Origin: DATAJX01 sp036261915
GTDB lineage: Bacteria > Pseudomonadota > Alphaproteobacteria > UBA2136 > UBA6156
Length of the DNA stretch: 64,000 nt
Direction of reading: 5' to 3'
NCBI GenBank assembly: GCA_036261915.1
Contig: DATAJX010000005.1
Coordinates: 72,859-136,858, forward strand
In this document: positions 7,407-14,754 of the stretch, piece by piece
Layout: each line of letters starts with the position of its first letter
Position numbering within the stretch: position 1 is the first letter of the stretch
Program-made: the position numbers and the translations under genes
Notes under the pieces: generated by a model
The model's input: the letters and a program-made list of their open reading frames with translations, nothing else
The model's database searches: none
What the model was told of the DNA's origin: nothing

Positions 7407-7895
7407 ATGAAGACAGCCCTGATTGTTGCCCTTGGCGCCCTGCTGCTGGGCGGTTGCGCGGCCAACCCGCTGAGCCTGAACGACACCAAGCGCCCGCCCA
7501 AATACAGCGCGCCCAAGGTGCTGCGTTTTGACGACTGGTTCAGTGAACCCGACAGCTGCGTGCTGACCGGCAACAGCATTGAGGTGAAGGCCACCACCAC
7601 CGGCAGGCTGGAAGACGGCAACATTGAATTGCGGCTGGCCTTTGCCACCCCGCTGGCCGCCCGCCCCCGCGTGGAGCTGACCACCTACCCCGTGCCGCTG
7701 ACCTTTGACGGCAGCGGGCAATCGTTCACCCTGCAGTTGCCCTACAGCGCGCAGTCGGTGGCGCATTACATCCAGCCGGACAGCTTTTTGACCATTCATT
7801 ACCAGCCCGCCCATGAGGATGGTGAACTGGAGCTGAACTTTGCCACCGCCGGCATTGTGAGCGGCGTGACCTATTTGAGCAGGGCCTGCAAGTAG
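7407..7895 (+). CDS. Putative lipoprotein of unknown function
   Basis: A 162-residue envelope protein with a lipobox: MKTALIVALGALLLGGCAAN, cysteine at residue 16. The mature part is mostly beta-strand-like (RPRVELTTYPVPLTFDGS), with no family that I recognise. The start at 7407 follows TACACT by six bases, so it may have its own leaderless transcript as well as read-through from pgpA. It ends one base before a convergent gene. Confidence 0.75.
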   Translation: MKTALIVALGALLLGGCAANPLSLNDTKRPPKYSAPKVLRFDDWFSEPDSCVLTGNSIEVKATTTGRLEDGNIELRLAFATPLAARPRVELTTYPVPLTFDGSGQSFTLQLPYSAQSVAHYIQPDSFLTIHYQPAHEDGELELNFATAGIVSGVTYLSRACK

Positions 7896-7896
7896 C

Positions 7897-8193
7897 CTAG
7901 TTATTCAGACTGAGTGACAAGTCTTCCCACATGGGGTTTGTCTCTTCGATTTTATAAAGCTTCCATTTGCGCTCCCATTTTTTCATTTGGGTTTCGCGCA
8001 AGATGGCTTGCTGGGCATAATCGTAATATTCGTAGTAGACCAGCTTATCGGCCTTGTTTTGCTTGGCGAATTTACTGCCTTTGCCAGTTTTATGCTGGAG
8101 CATTCTTTCGGGAAGGTTATTGGTAAACCCTATGTACAGCGTACCGTTGCGGCCGCTTGCAAGTATGTAGACATAGCCACCGCTATTTGCCAT
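7897..8193 (-). CDS. GIY-YIG domain protein (YhbQ/UPF0213-like)
   Basis: A 98-residue single-domain GIY-YIG nuclease-fold protein. GGYVYILASGRNGTLYIGFT carries the two signature strands (YVYI...LYIG), followed by the conserved NLPERMLQHKTGKGSKF, and LRETQMKKWERKWKLYKIEE ends the domain. Family members have been linked to DNA repair or nicking, but the role of the short forms is uncertain. The gene is convergent with the lipoprotein, one base apart. Confidence 0.88.
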   Translation of the reverse strand: MANSGGYVYILASGRNGTLYIGFTNNLPERMLQHKTGKGSKFAKQNKADKLVYYEYYDYAQQAILRETQMKKWERKWKLYKIEETNPMWEDLSLSLNN

Positions 8194-8230
8194 TTGATGA
8201 GACTACTGGATTGGCTGCGCCGGTCTTCGG

Positions 8231-8297
8231 CTCCCGCCTTCGCGGGAATGGAGCGGTTTGTTTTATATCCGGGCCCGCTTTTGCGGGAATGACGGAG
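8231..8297. repeat. Pair of short palindromes (REP-like)
   Basis: CCCGC-CTTC-GCGGG (8233-8246) and CCCGC-TTTT-GCGGG (8274-8287) are each followed by GGAATG. Such paired hairpins in a non-coding gap resemble dispersed extragenic palindromes. The gap 8194-8373 holds no supported gene. Confidence 0.6.
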
Positions 8298-8373
8298 GCT
8301 TTTTGGACGGCGACGGGCTACCCCAGAGGTGGTGGCATGACGACTGTGGGTTAGCAGCGAACGTGGTTATAAA

Positions 8374-8832
8374 TTATTGGTGGCTGAGGGTGGAGAGCAG
8401 GCTTTCGAACCGGCCCATGAGGCCTTCGATGGTGCCTGCCAGCACGAGGCCGCCGAACGCGGAGAGGTGCTCCATGCCCATGAAGCCTTTTTCGGCCCCG
8501 ACCAGCACCGGCTTTTTGGCGCCGAGCAGGTAGCCGATCTCGACCCGGGCGGCCTGGTTGGACAGCCCTTCGCCCAGCCAGAACACGCCGGCTTCGCAGG
8601 TGTCGAGCGCCTGGCGCTCCCACTCGACCAGCTTGGCGTGGCCCGCGGGATCGAATTCGGGATCGACGAACGTATCGCGCTTGGGGTTGACGAAGGTGAC
8701 GTCGTTCTTTTCGAACCGGGTGAAGAAATCGTTGCGCCAATCGCGCCCCCGCACCTGCCCGCCCAGGAAGATGCGCGGCTTGAAGGTTGCACGGTCGAGG
8801 CTGTCGTCGGCACGGATGAGTTTATAGGTCAT
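8374..8832 (-). CDS. Nucleoside 2-deoxyribosyltransferase-like protein
   Basis: A 152-residue cytosolic protein resembling the short nucleoside 2-deoxyribosyltransferase-like family. RIFLGGQVRGRDWRNDFF holds the nucleotide-binding start, NPKRDTFVDPEFD the middle loop, and WERQALDTCEAGVFWLGEG...ARVEIGYLLGAKKPVLVG the acidic and EIG core. In true NDTs a Glu attacks deoxyribose to swap nucleobases; E98-like in VEIGYLL is the candidate here. The substrate cannot be told. A second protein with a related layout is at 17549-17980. Confidence 0.75.
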   Translation of the reverse strand: MTYKLIRADDSLDRATFKPRIFLGGQVRGRDWRNDFFTRFEKNDVTFVNPKRDTFVDPEFDPAGHAKLVEWERQALDTCEAGVFWLGEGLSNQAARVEIGYLLGAKKPVLVGAEKGFMGMEHLSAFGGLVLAGTIEGLMGRFESLLSTLSHQ

Positions 8833-8903
8833 GCGGTCATTCTTCGTTTTTAAAGGATAAAGTCAAGCGATAGGGCGAGATTACATGAGGCATGTGGGGT
8901 TTT

Positions 8904-9027
8904 CTAACTCGCTGGCCGGTGGGGATTTTTGATTTTTGCGACGACCGAGCACCGCAGCGTACATTTAAGTACGTGAGGAGCGCAGGGCTATGCGAAAATA
9001 AAAAAGCCACCCGGCCAGTAGAGTTAG
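8904..9027. repeat. 124-bp element bounded by imperfect inverted repeats
   Basis: Left arm 8904-8924 (CTAACTCGCTGGCCGG...) pairs with right arm 9007-9027 (...CCGGCCAGTAGAGTTAG) over 7 + 8 bp plus a short GTGG/CCAC extension. The 82-bp centre contains CGTAC-ATTTAA-GTACG (8958-8973). The right arm includes the stop codon of the next gene. It could be a small non-autonomous mobile element or a structured 3' region. Confidence 0.5.
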
Positions 9028-9200
9028 GCGGCTTGTTCGAGCGTAAAGTACTGATAGAACTCGGCGGGGAATTCCCAGTCGCCGGTTGGGGTGTCGGCGG
9101 CCACGGGAGCCGGGGCTGAAGAAGCGCGCTGGTCGGCGGCCTTTTTGAGGCGCGCCACCATGTCAAGCACGTCTGCCTGTTCGGGTGAGCGGTTGGCCAT
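9024..9200 (-). CDS. Small hypothetical protein (58 aa), second of a tandem pair
   Basis: A 58-residue acidic protein: MANRSPEQADVLDMVARLKK, an Ala/Pro-rich stretch, and the ending WEFPAEFYQYFTLEQAA. The start at 9200 is preceded by AAAGGTAG, in which TAG is the stop of the preceding small gene. Four bases separate the two genes. The final (F/L)P..F..(F/Y)F..E block is shared with that neighbour. No known family. Confidence 0.6.
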   Translation of the reverse strand: MANRSPEQADVLDMVARLKKAADQRASSAPAPVAADTPTGDWEFPAEFYQYFTLEQAA

Positions 9201-9204
9201 GCGA

Positions 9205-9330
9205 CTACCTTTCTTCAATGGCGAAAAATTCGTGAAAGGCCGGGGGAAGCGCATCGACATCGACGTTGCCGCTGCTGACCATTGGAGCCAACTCTACCTG
9301 CAGAACACTGCCCGGCACCATGTCGATCAT
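9205..9330 (-). CDS. Small hypothetical protein (41 aa), first of a tandem pair
   Basis: A 41-residue protein beginning MIDMVPGSVLQVELAPMV and ending ALPPAFHEFFAIEER. The ATG at 9330 has a GGGAGGG Shine-Dalgarno. Its C-terminus matches that of the next gene (LPPAFHEFFAIEE versus FPAEFYQYFTLEQ), which suggests a shared binding motif and makes chance less likely. Both precede the 124-bp inverted-repeat element. Confidence 0.55.
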   Translation of the reverse strand: MIDMVPGSVLQVELAPMVSSGNVDVDALPPAFHEFFAIEER

Positions 9331-9444
9331 CCCTTAACCCTCCCTTAACTAGACTGCACGCTAGTGGGGTGCGGGCCAACTTACAAGCGGTTGTGGAAAA
9401 GCGGGTGCCACCGGTGTAACCATTTGGCACCGGCCCGCTGGAAA

Positions 9445-10188
9445 TTAAACCGGCTGCCTGGGCGGTTGCGGGTATTTTTGCTTGCGCCCGGCGGGTTTTT
9501 GCTGTGCCACCGGAACGGCGCCCTGCACGATGAAGACGCACTCGCCTTTGACCTCGCGCGCGGCAAGGGTTGTTTTGATGCTGTCGAGGTCGGGGCCGAT
9601 CCATTCTTCGTGCAACTTGGTGAGTTCGCGCGCCAGCCACGCCGGGCGGTTGCCCCAGGCGGCGGCGAAATCGGCGGCGGTTTCGGCCACGCGGAAGGGT
9701 GATTCGTAGACCACGATGCTTTCGGGGTAGGTGCCGAGGCGGGTGAGCGCTTCGCGGCGCTCCTTCCCCTTGCGCGGCAGGAAGCCCGCGAACACGAACG
9801 GCCCCGGCAGCCCACTGCCCGCCACCGCGTGGATGACCGCGCTGGGGCCGGGAATGACCTCGACCCGCATGCCCGCCGCCCGCGCGGCGGCCACCAGCAG
9901 CGCGCCCGGATCGGCCACGGCGGGCATGCCGCTATCGGACACCAGCACCGTGGTGAGGTTGCCTTCGGCCATTTCGCGCACCAGTTGGGGGACGCGGCCC
10001 TTTTCGTTATCCTTGAAATAACTCAGCAGCCGCTTTTTGCCGATGCCCAGCGACGCCAGCAGGTTGCCGATGCGGCGGGTGTCTTCGGCCGCGATGACGT
10101 CGGCGGCCTCGAGGGCTTCGCGCACGCGCGGCGAGACATCGCCCAGGTTGCCGATGGGGGTGCCGACCACTTTTAAAATACCGCTCAT
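9445..10188 (-). CDS. rsmI: 16S rRNA (cytidine(1402)-2'-O)-methyltransferase
   Basis: An SAM-dependent enzyme that methylates the 2'-O of C1402 in 16S rRNA. The 247-residue tetrapyrrole-methylase-fold protein shows VVGTPIGNLGDVSPR, AEDTRRIGNLL, SDSGMPAVADPG (SAM-binding), VIPGPSAVIHAVAGSGLP and FAGFLPRKGKERRE. The Arg/Pro/Gln-rich tail is typical. A promoter lies directly upstream and the ATG is only five bases past its -10. Confidence 0.95.
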   Translation of the reverse strand: MSGILKVVGTPIGNLGDVSPRVREALEAADVIAAEDTRRIGNLLASLGIGKKRLLSYFKDNEKGRVPQLVREMAEGNLTTVLVSDSGMPAVADPGALLVAAARAAGMRVEVIPGPSAVIHAVAGSGLPGPFVFAGFLPRKGKERREALTRLGTYPESIVVYESPFRVAETAADFAAAWGNRPAWLARELTKLHEEWIGPDLDSIKTTLAAREVKGECVFIVQGAVPVAQQKPAGRKQKYPQPPRQPV

Positions 10189-10193
10189 GCCCT

Positions 10194-10222
10194 TTTGTAG
10201 GGCAAAAGGCTTTTGGCTTCAA
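10194..10222 (-). promoter_or_regulatory. rsmI promoter, likely leaderless
   Basis: On the minus strand, TTGAAG (10222-10217), a 17-bp spacer, TACAAA (10199-10194), then five bases to the rsmI ATG at 10188. There is no room for a Shine-Dalgarno leader. Confidence 0.6.
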
Positions 10223-10226
10223 ACTT

Positions 10227-11597
10227 TTAGAAGTGGATGGCGCGGTTTGCCACGGCCAGTGCGGCTTCCTTCACCGCCTCGGCCAGCGTGGGGTGGGCGT
10301 GGCAGCAGCGGGCCATGTCTTCGGCGCTGGCCTTGAACTCCATCAGCACGGTGGCTTCGGCGATCAGTTCGGACGCGTTGTGCCCGAAGATGTGCACGCC
10401 GAGCATTTCGTCGGTTTGGGCATCGGCGATGACCTTGACGAAGCCGGTGGCGTCGCCGGAGGCCAGCGCACGGCCGTTGGCGCGGAAGGCGAATTTGCCG
10501 ATCTTGATGTCGCCCTTGGCCTTCGCCTCGGCTTCGGTGAGGCCGACGCCCGCGGCTTCGGGGTGCGTGTAGACCACGCTGGGAATGGCGCCGTAGTTGA
10601 CGTGGCCGTGCTGGCCGGCCAGCAGTTCGACGCAGGCGATGCCCTCTTCTTCGCCCTTGTGGGCCAGCATGGGGCCGGGCACGCAGTCGCCGATGGCGTA
10701 GATGCCGGGGATGTTCGTTTGGTAATTTTGATCGATCTGCACCACGCCGCGGGCGTCGAGGGTGACGCCTGCTTCGGCCAACCCGAGGTTGGCGGTGGCG
10801 GCCTTGCGGCCGACCGCCACCAGCACTTTGTCGCCTTCGAGCGTTTGGGCTTTGCCGTCCTTTTCAATCGTGACCTTGCCGCCTTTCACTTCGGTGACCT
10901 TGGCGCCGAGGATGAATTCCAGCCCCTGGTTGGTGAAGGTTTCGAGTGCGGCGTCGGCGATGGAGTCGTCCATGACGGCCAGCGGCTTGGCGGCGACGTC
11001 GACCAGCGTGACCTTGGCGCCGAGGCGTTTCCAGACGCTGCCCATTTCGAGCCCGATGACCCCTGCCCCGATGACGATGAGGTGTTTGGGCACTTCGGGC
11101 AGCGCGAGGGCGTCGGTGCTGTCGATGATGGTTTTGTGGTCGAACCTGGCGAAGGGCAGTTCGACCGGCGTGCTGCCGACGGCGAGCAGGATGTTTTTGG
11201 TGGCGATTTGTTCGCCCTCGACACTGACCACGCCCGCCTTTTTGACCGTGGCCCAGCCGGTTTTGACCGTGACCTTGTTCTTTTTCATCAGCCCGGCGAC
11301 GCCCTTGGTGAGCTGTTCGACCACGCTGGCTTTGCGTTTGATCATGGCCGCAAGGTTGAGTTTGGGCTTGGCCACTTCGATGCCGTGGTTATCGAGCCCG
11401 TGGAGAATTTCGTGGTACTTGTGGCTGCTTTCGAGCAGCGCCTTGCTGGGGATGCAGCCGACGTTGAGGCAGGTGCCGCCGAGGGTTTTGTCTTTTTCGA
11501 TGAGGCAGACCTTCATGCCCAGTTGCGCGGCGCGGATGGCGGCGACGTAGCCGGCGGGGCCGGAGCCGATTACGGTGAGGTCGAAGGTGTCGGGCAT
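10227..11597 (-). CDS. lpdA: Dihydrolipoyl dehydrogenase
   Basis: The E3 component of 2-oxoacid dehydrogenase complexes; it reoxidises dihydrolipoamide with FAD and NAD+. The 456-residue protein has the FAD-binding GSGPAGYVAAIRAAQLG, the redox disulfide GGTCLNVGCIPSKALL, the NAD site VIGAGVIGLEMGSVW, the second FAD motif YAIGDCVPGPMLAHKGEEEG, and the catalytic His-Glu in HAHPTLAEAVKEAAL. The start at 11597 is chosen because homologues begin just before the FAD motif; a GATAGT hexamer lies seven bases upstream. It is separated from sucAB by aroK and other genes. Confidence 0.96.
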   Translation of the reverse strand: MPDTFDLTVIGSGPAGYVAAIRAAQLGMKVCLIEKDKTLGGTCLNVGCIPSKALLESSHKYHEILHGLDNHGIEVAKPKLNLAAMIKRKASVVEQLTKGVAGLMKKNKVTVKTGWATVKKAGVVSVEGEQIATKNILLAVGSTPVELPFARFDHKTIIDSTDALALPEVPKHLIVIGAGVIGLEMGSVWKRLGAKVTLVDVAAKPLAVMDDSIADAALETFTNQGLEFILGAKVTEVKGGKVTIEKDGKAQTLEGDKVLVAVGRKAATANLGLAEAGVTLDARGVVQIDQNYQTNIPGIYAIGDCVPGPMLAHKGEEEGIACVELLAGQHGHVNYGAIPSVVYTHPEAAGVGLTEAEAKAKGDIKIGKFAFRANGRALASGDATGFVKVIADAQTDEMLGVHIFGHNASELIAEATVLMEFKASAEDMARCCHAHPTLAEAVKEAALAVANRAIHF

Positions 11598-11683
11598 GTG
11601 AGTGACTATCGTTCTTTTTAGTGTGATTGCCGCCGGACTATAGGAGCGTGCGGGCGGTTGTTCAACCTTGTCAGGCCGGTTTT

Positions 11684-12196
11684 TTAGTGCCGCGGGAAGC
11701 GGGCGGCGAGCTGGGCGACGGTTTGTTCGGGCGTGGCGGTTTGGGTATCGAGCACGATGGTGGCGTAGTGGCGATACAGCGTATCGCGCTCGGCGAACAG
11801 TTGCTGGAAGCTTTGACCTTGCGGCCAGACGATGGCGCGCGGTTGCGCAGTGATGCGTTTTTGCAATTCCTGTTCGCCCGCATGCAGATACACCACCACC
11901 CCGCTGCCCGTGAGGTTGGCCATGCCCTTCTTGCCGTAGACCACACTGCCGCCGGTGGCGATGACGCAGCCCTGCACATGCAGGTTGGCCACCAGCGTAT
12001 CTTCGAGCATGCGGAAAGACTGCTGGCCGTGGGTATCGATGTACTGTTGCAGGGGCATTTTCAGCGCTTCGGCCAGCAGCGTGTCGGTATCGACGAATTC
12101 CAGCCCGAAGCTTTGCGCCAGCAGTTTGCCCAGGGTGCTTTTGCCCGCGCCGGGCATGCCGATGAGGATGATGTTGCTGGTATTGTGCGGGGCCAT
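11684..12196 (-). CDS. aroK: Shikimate kinase family protein
   Basis: Probably phosphorylates shikimate at the 3-hydroxyl in aromatic amino-acid synthesis. The 170-residue P-loop kinase has GMPGAGKST (residues 13-21), the FVDTD metal/shikimate motif, QSFRMLEDTLV (conserved Arg and Glu) and ATGGSVVY in place of the usual GGG. The lid lacks the standard RPLL and has RAIVWPQGQSFQQLFAERD instead, as in some divergent shikimate kinases, so substrate assignment is a little uncertain. It lies just upstream of lpdA. Confidence 0.8.
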   Translation of the reverse strand: MAPHNTSNIILIGMPGAGKSTLGKLLAQSFGLEFVDTDTLLAEALKMPLQQYIDTHGQQSFRMLEDTLVANLHVQGCVIATGGSVVYGKKGMANLTGSGVVVYLHAGEQELQKRITAQPRAIVWPQGQSFQQLFAERDTLYRHYATIVLDTQTATPEQTVAQLAARFPRH

Positions 12197-12203
12197 GGCG
12201 GGG

Positions 12204-12233
12204 ACTATAAGGCGGCCAGGCGGATAAGCCCAA
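12204..12233 (-). promoter_or_regulatory. Candidate aroK promoter, likely leaderless
   Basis: TTGGGC (12233-12228), 18-bp spacer, TATAGT (12209-12204), then seven bases to the ATG at 12196 on the minus strand. Confidence 0.45.
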
Positions 12234-12262
12234 ACCTTATTACCGTTTTACAGGAGAACGAC

Positions 12263-12580
12263 ATGGCTATGCATAAGGCCAAACTGACCTGCGCGTTTAT
12301 GGACAATGAGGAAGCCCTTGAGGCCGGTGAAAGCCTTTTTGGTTACGTGGCCGGTTTTTGGGAGGGCGTGCAGCACCCGCCCCTGAAAGACAGGCTGGAC
12401 AGTAAAATAAGCGTGGATACCCGTAACCTGCGCCTTGATGACGACGGCCTGCACGTGAACATTGAAGTGGCGCGCGTGGGCGATGAGAAGACCGTGGCCC
12501 AGTTGTTTTACCAATGGTGGAACAGGGCCGCACCCACCAAAGGCCTGAAGCTGGCCGGTTGCGTGCCGACGCTACGATGA
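12263..12580 (+). CDS. Hypothetical protein (105 aa)
   Basis: A cytosolic mixed alpha/beta protein of no known family, starting MAMHKAKLTCAFMDNEEALE and including FGYVAGFWEGVQHPP and a conserved-looking VAQLFYQWWNRAAPTKGLKL. The start has a strong AGGAGA Shine-Dalgarno and a terminator follows at once, so it is a single-gene unit. A cystine pair is possible (two Cys) but there is no export signal. Confidence 0.75.
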   Translation: MAMHKAKLTCAFMDNEEALEAGESLFGYVAGFWEGVQHPPLKDRLDSKISVDTRNLRLDDDGLHVNIEVARVGDEKTVAQLFYQWWNRAAPTKGLKLAGCVPTLR

Positions 12581-12581
12581 G

Positions 12582-12609
12582 AAAAACGCCCCTGCGGGGG
12601 CGTTTTTTT
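12582..12609 (+). terminator. Intrinsic terminator
   Basis: CGCCCC-TGC-GGGGGCG followed by seven T. Confidence 0.9.
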
Positions 12610-12623
12610 AAGTAGGTAAATAA

Positions 12624-12635
12624 AATGTATACATT
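12624..12635. promoter_or_regulatory. Perfect 12-bp palindrome just upstream of a -35 box
   Basis: AATGTATACATT is self-complementary and ends three bases before the -35 of the 12718 gene, the usual place for an activator or repressor site. Confidence 0.5.
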
Positions 12636-12638
12636 CCA

Positions 12639-12667
12639 TTGTTTTTGGGATGGGGGCTCACTATAAT
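12639..12667 (+). promoter_or_regulatory. Promoter of the 12718 gene
   Basis: TTGTTT (12639-12644), exactly 17 bp, then a consensus TATAAT (12662-12667). The predicted leader is about 44 nt and contains the AAAGGAA Shine-Dalgarno. Confidence 0.75.
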
Positions 12668-12717
12668 AGCCTTAGTTGCCATCTGTATCCTGACCTTTCC
12701 AAAGGAAAAACCCCCTC

Positions 12718-13092
12718 ATGGATGACCATTATTCTGTTTTGACGGTTTATGTTGTGATCAATACCAACGAACCGGTGCGCCTCACCCAAGAAAACTGCGT
12801 CGATATTATTCTGGACGCTGCCAAAGCCGCACTGAAAAGCATGGGCTTTGGGGAAAACATCATAGCTGAGGTAAATGAACCTTCGGAATATTACTGCAAG
12901 CTTGGTGTCGAGATACATGAAAATGTACCAGTCACCCGGATGATTTCGTTGACCAATCATATCGCCTCGGCGGCTGGCAGTACCATTCGAAAGCTTGGTT
13001 ATGACATTGGCGAAATAACGCCAAAATTTGAAGTTATTACCAACTTAAACGGCTCTGAAGCTAGGCCGCCTTGGTTGGAACTTGTCAACTGA
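12718..13092 (+). CDS. Hypothetical protein (124 aa) in an AT-richer island
   Basis: A soluble 124-residue protein of no recognised family, starting MDDHYSVLTVYVVINTNEPV, with alternating strands and helices (NCVDIILDAAKAALKSMGFG). Its base composition and codon use are clearly AT-richer than the neighbours, which suggests recent acquisition. It has an excellent promoter with an adjacent palindrome and its own terminator, so it may be a regulated cargo gene. Confidence 0.75.
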   Translation: MDDHYSVLTVYVVINTNEPVRLTQENCVDIILDAAKAALKSMGFGENIIAEVNEPSEYYCKLGVEIHENVPVTRMISLTNHIASAAGSTIRKLGYDIGEITPKFEVITNLNGSEARPPWLELVN

Positions 13093-13100
13093 CTTTAGAA

Positions 13101-13124
13101 ACGCCCCTGCGGGGGCGTTTTTTT
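13101..13124 (+). terminator. Intrinsic terminator
   Basis: ACGCCCC-TGC-GGGGGCGT followed by a T run, between convergent genes. Confidence 0.85.
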
Positions 13125-13126
13125 GT

Positions 13127-14311
13127 TTAGAGGCCCAACAGGACTTTGCCGGGTTCTTCGAGGAAGTCTTTGACCGCCACGAGGAAGGATACGGCTTCTT
13201 TGCCGTCGACGATACGGTGGTCATACGTCAGCGCGACGTACATCATCGGACGGATGACGATCTGTCCGCTGACGACGACGGGGCGCTCTTTGATGGCGTG
13301 CATGCCGAGGATGCCGACCTGCGGGTAGTTGAGGATGGGCATGCTCATCATGCTGCCGAAGATGCCGCCGTTGGTGATGCTGAAGGTGGCGCCGACGAGG
13401 TCGTCGGGCTTCAGGCCGCCGGTTTTGGCCTTGGTGCCGAGGTCGGCGATGGCGCCCTCGATGCCCGCGATAGTGAGTGCATCTGCCCCGCGCACGACGG
13501 GGACCACGAGGCCCTTGTCGGAGCTGACGGCGATGCCGATGTCGTAATGGTTTTTATAGACGATGTCGTCGCCGTCGATCTCGGCATTCAAGGCCGGGAA
13601 CTGCTGCAGCGCTTCGACCACCGCGCGGGTGAAGAAGCCCATGAAGCCGAGTTTGGTGCCGTGCTTCTTTTCAAACCCGTCTTTGTATTTGGCGCGCAGG
13701 CTCATCACCGCGCTCATGTCGACCTCGTTATAGGTGGTGAGCATGGCGGCGGTGTTTTGCGCCTGCTTGAGGCGCGACGCGATGGTTTTGCGGATGCGCG
13801 ACATCTCCACCCGCTCGGTGCGGTTGGCCTTGGGTTCGGACTTAGCCGATGCTGTGGCGACGCCGAGGACGTCGGCCTTGGTCAGCCTTCCGCCCTTGCC
13901 GGTGCCTTGAATGCCGGAGGTATCCTTTCCGCTTTCGGCGGCCAGTTTTTTGACCGCGGGGCCGGATTTGCCGAGGGCCTCGGACGGCGCGGCGACCTGT
14001 ACGACCGGCGCGGCTGCTACGGGTTTAGCAGCTTCGGGTTTGGCTTCGGCTTTCGGGGCGGGGGCGCCTTTGGCATCGGTATCGATGTCGGCCATGGGTT
14101 GCCTGACCTTCACCTTGGCGCCCTTGGCCGCGATGATCTTGACCAGCTTGCCTGCTTGCGGCGCCGTGACCTCGAGGTTGACCTTGTCGGTTTCCAATTC
14201 CGCCACCAGTTGGTCGGCGGTGACGAAATCGCCCTCGGCCACCAGCCACTTGGCGACCGAAGCTTCGGCGATGCTTTCGCCCAGGGCGGGGGTTTTGATT
14301 TGGATGGTCAT
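13127..14311 (-). CDS. sucB: Dihydrolipoyllysine succinyltransferase (2-oxoglutarate dehydrogenase E2)
   Basis: Transfers succinyl groups from lipoyl arms to CoA in the TCA cycle. The 394-residue protein has a lipoyl domain (lipoylated Lys in ELETDKVNLEVTAP), an Ala/Pro-rich hinge, the E1/E3-binding domain (VKKLAAESGKDTSGIQGTG), and the catalytic domain ending in YDHRIVDGKEAVSFL with the active-site His. A GGAAGAAG Shine-Dalgarno precedes the start. A Nudix gene separates it from sucA. Confidence 0.96.
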   Translation of the reverse strand: MTIQIKTPALGESIAEASVAKWLVAEGDFVTADQLVAELETDKVNLEVTAPQAGKLVKIIAAKGAKVKVRQPMADIDTDAKGAPAPKAEAKPEAAKPVAAAPVVQVAAPSEALGKSGPAVKKLAAESGKDTSGIQGTGKGGRLTKADVLGVATASAKSEPKANRTERVEMSRIRKTIASRLKQAQNTAAMLTTYNEVDMSAVMSLRAKYKDGFEKKHGTKLGFMGFFTRAVVEALQQFPALNAEIDGDDIVYKNHYDIGIAVSSDKGLVVPVVRGADALTIAGIEGAIADLGTKAKTGGLKPDDLVGATFSITNGGIFGSMMSMPILNYPQVGILGMHAIKERPVVVSGQIVIRPMMYVALTYDHRIVDGKEAVSFLVAVKDFLEEPGKVLLGL

Positions 14312-14325
14312 GATTCTTCTTCCTA

Positions 14326-14754
14326 TTACCTTACGTCGAGTTGGCTGAATTTCTCACCCCGGGCTATGTGGTGCAATGCCTGTTTGACCTCGGGGACGGT
14401 TTTTTCGGGCAGATTGTTTTTATCGAACCACTGCGCGTCGTCGCACTTGGCGGGTTCGGCGTTGTGCGGCTGGCCCTGCCATGTTTTGCAACTGAAATAG
14501 AATTGCGTATAGGTGCGTTCGCCCTGGTAGAACAGGGTGTGGGCGAAGGTTATGTTAGCAGGATTGATGGTGATGCCTGCTTCTTCGTGCGCTTCGCGGA
14601 CGGCGGTATCGACAAGGGTTTCGCCTTCTTCCAGGTGGCCCGCAGGTAGACTGTAGTAGCCGTTGAGGTAGCCCGTGTTTGCGCGGCGCATCAGGAAAAT
14701 TTGATCGCCCTGTTCGAGCACCGTGTAGATGGAGGTGTGGGTGAGAGAAGACAT
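14326..14754 (-). CDS. Nudix hydrolase inserted between sucA and sucB
   Basis: Nudix enzymes hydrolyse nucleoside diphosphates linked to another group (for example damaged dNTPs or sugars). The 142-residue protein has a complete Nudix box, GHLEEGETLVDTAVREAHEE followed by AGI, matching GX5EX7REUXEEXGU, so it should be active. The first residue codon abuts the sucA stop, making it part of the sucA-sucB operon. Its substrate cannot be inferred from sequence. Confidence 0.9.
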   Translation of the reverse strand: MSSLTHTSIYTVLEQGDQIFLMRRANTGYLNGYYSLPAGHLEEGETLVDTAVREAHEEAGITINPANITFAHTLFYQGERTYTQFYFSCKTWQGQPHNAEPAKCDDAQWFDKNNLPEKTVPEVKQALHHIARGEKFSQLDVR

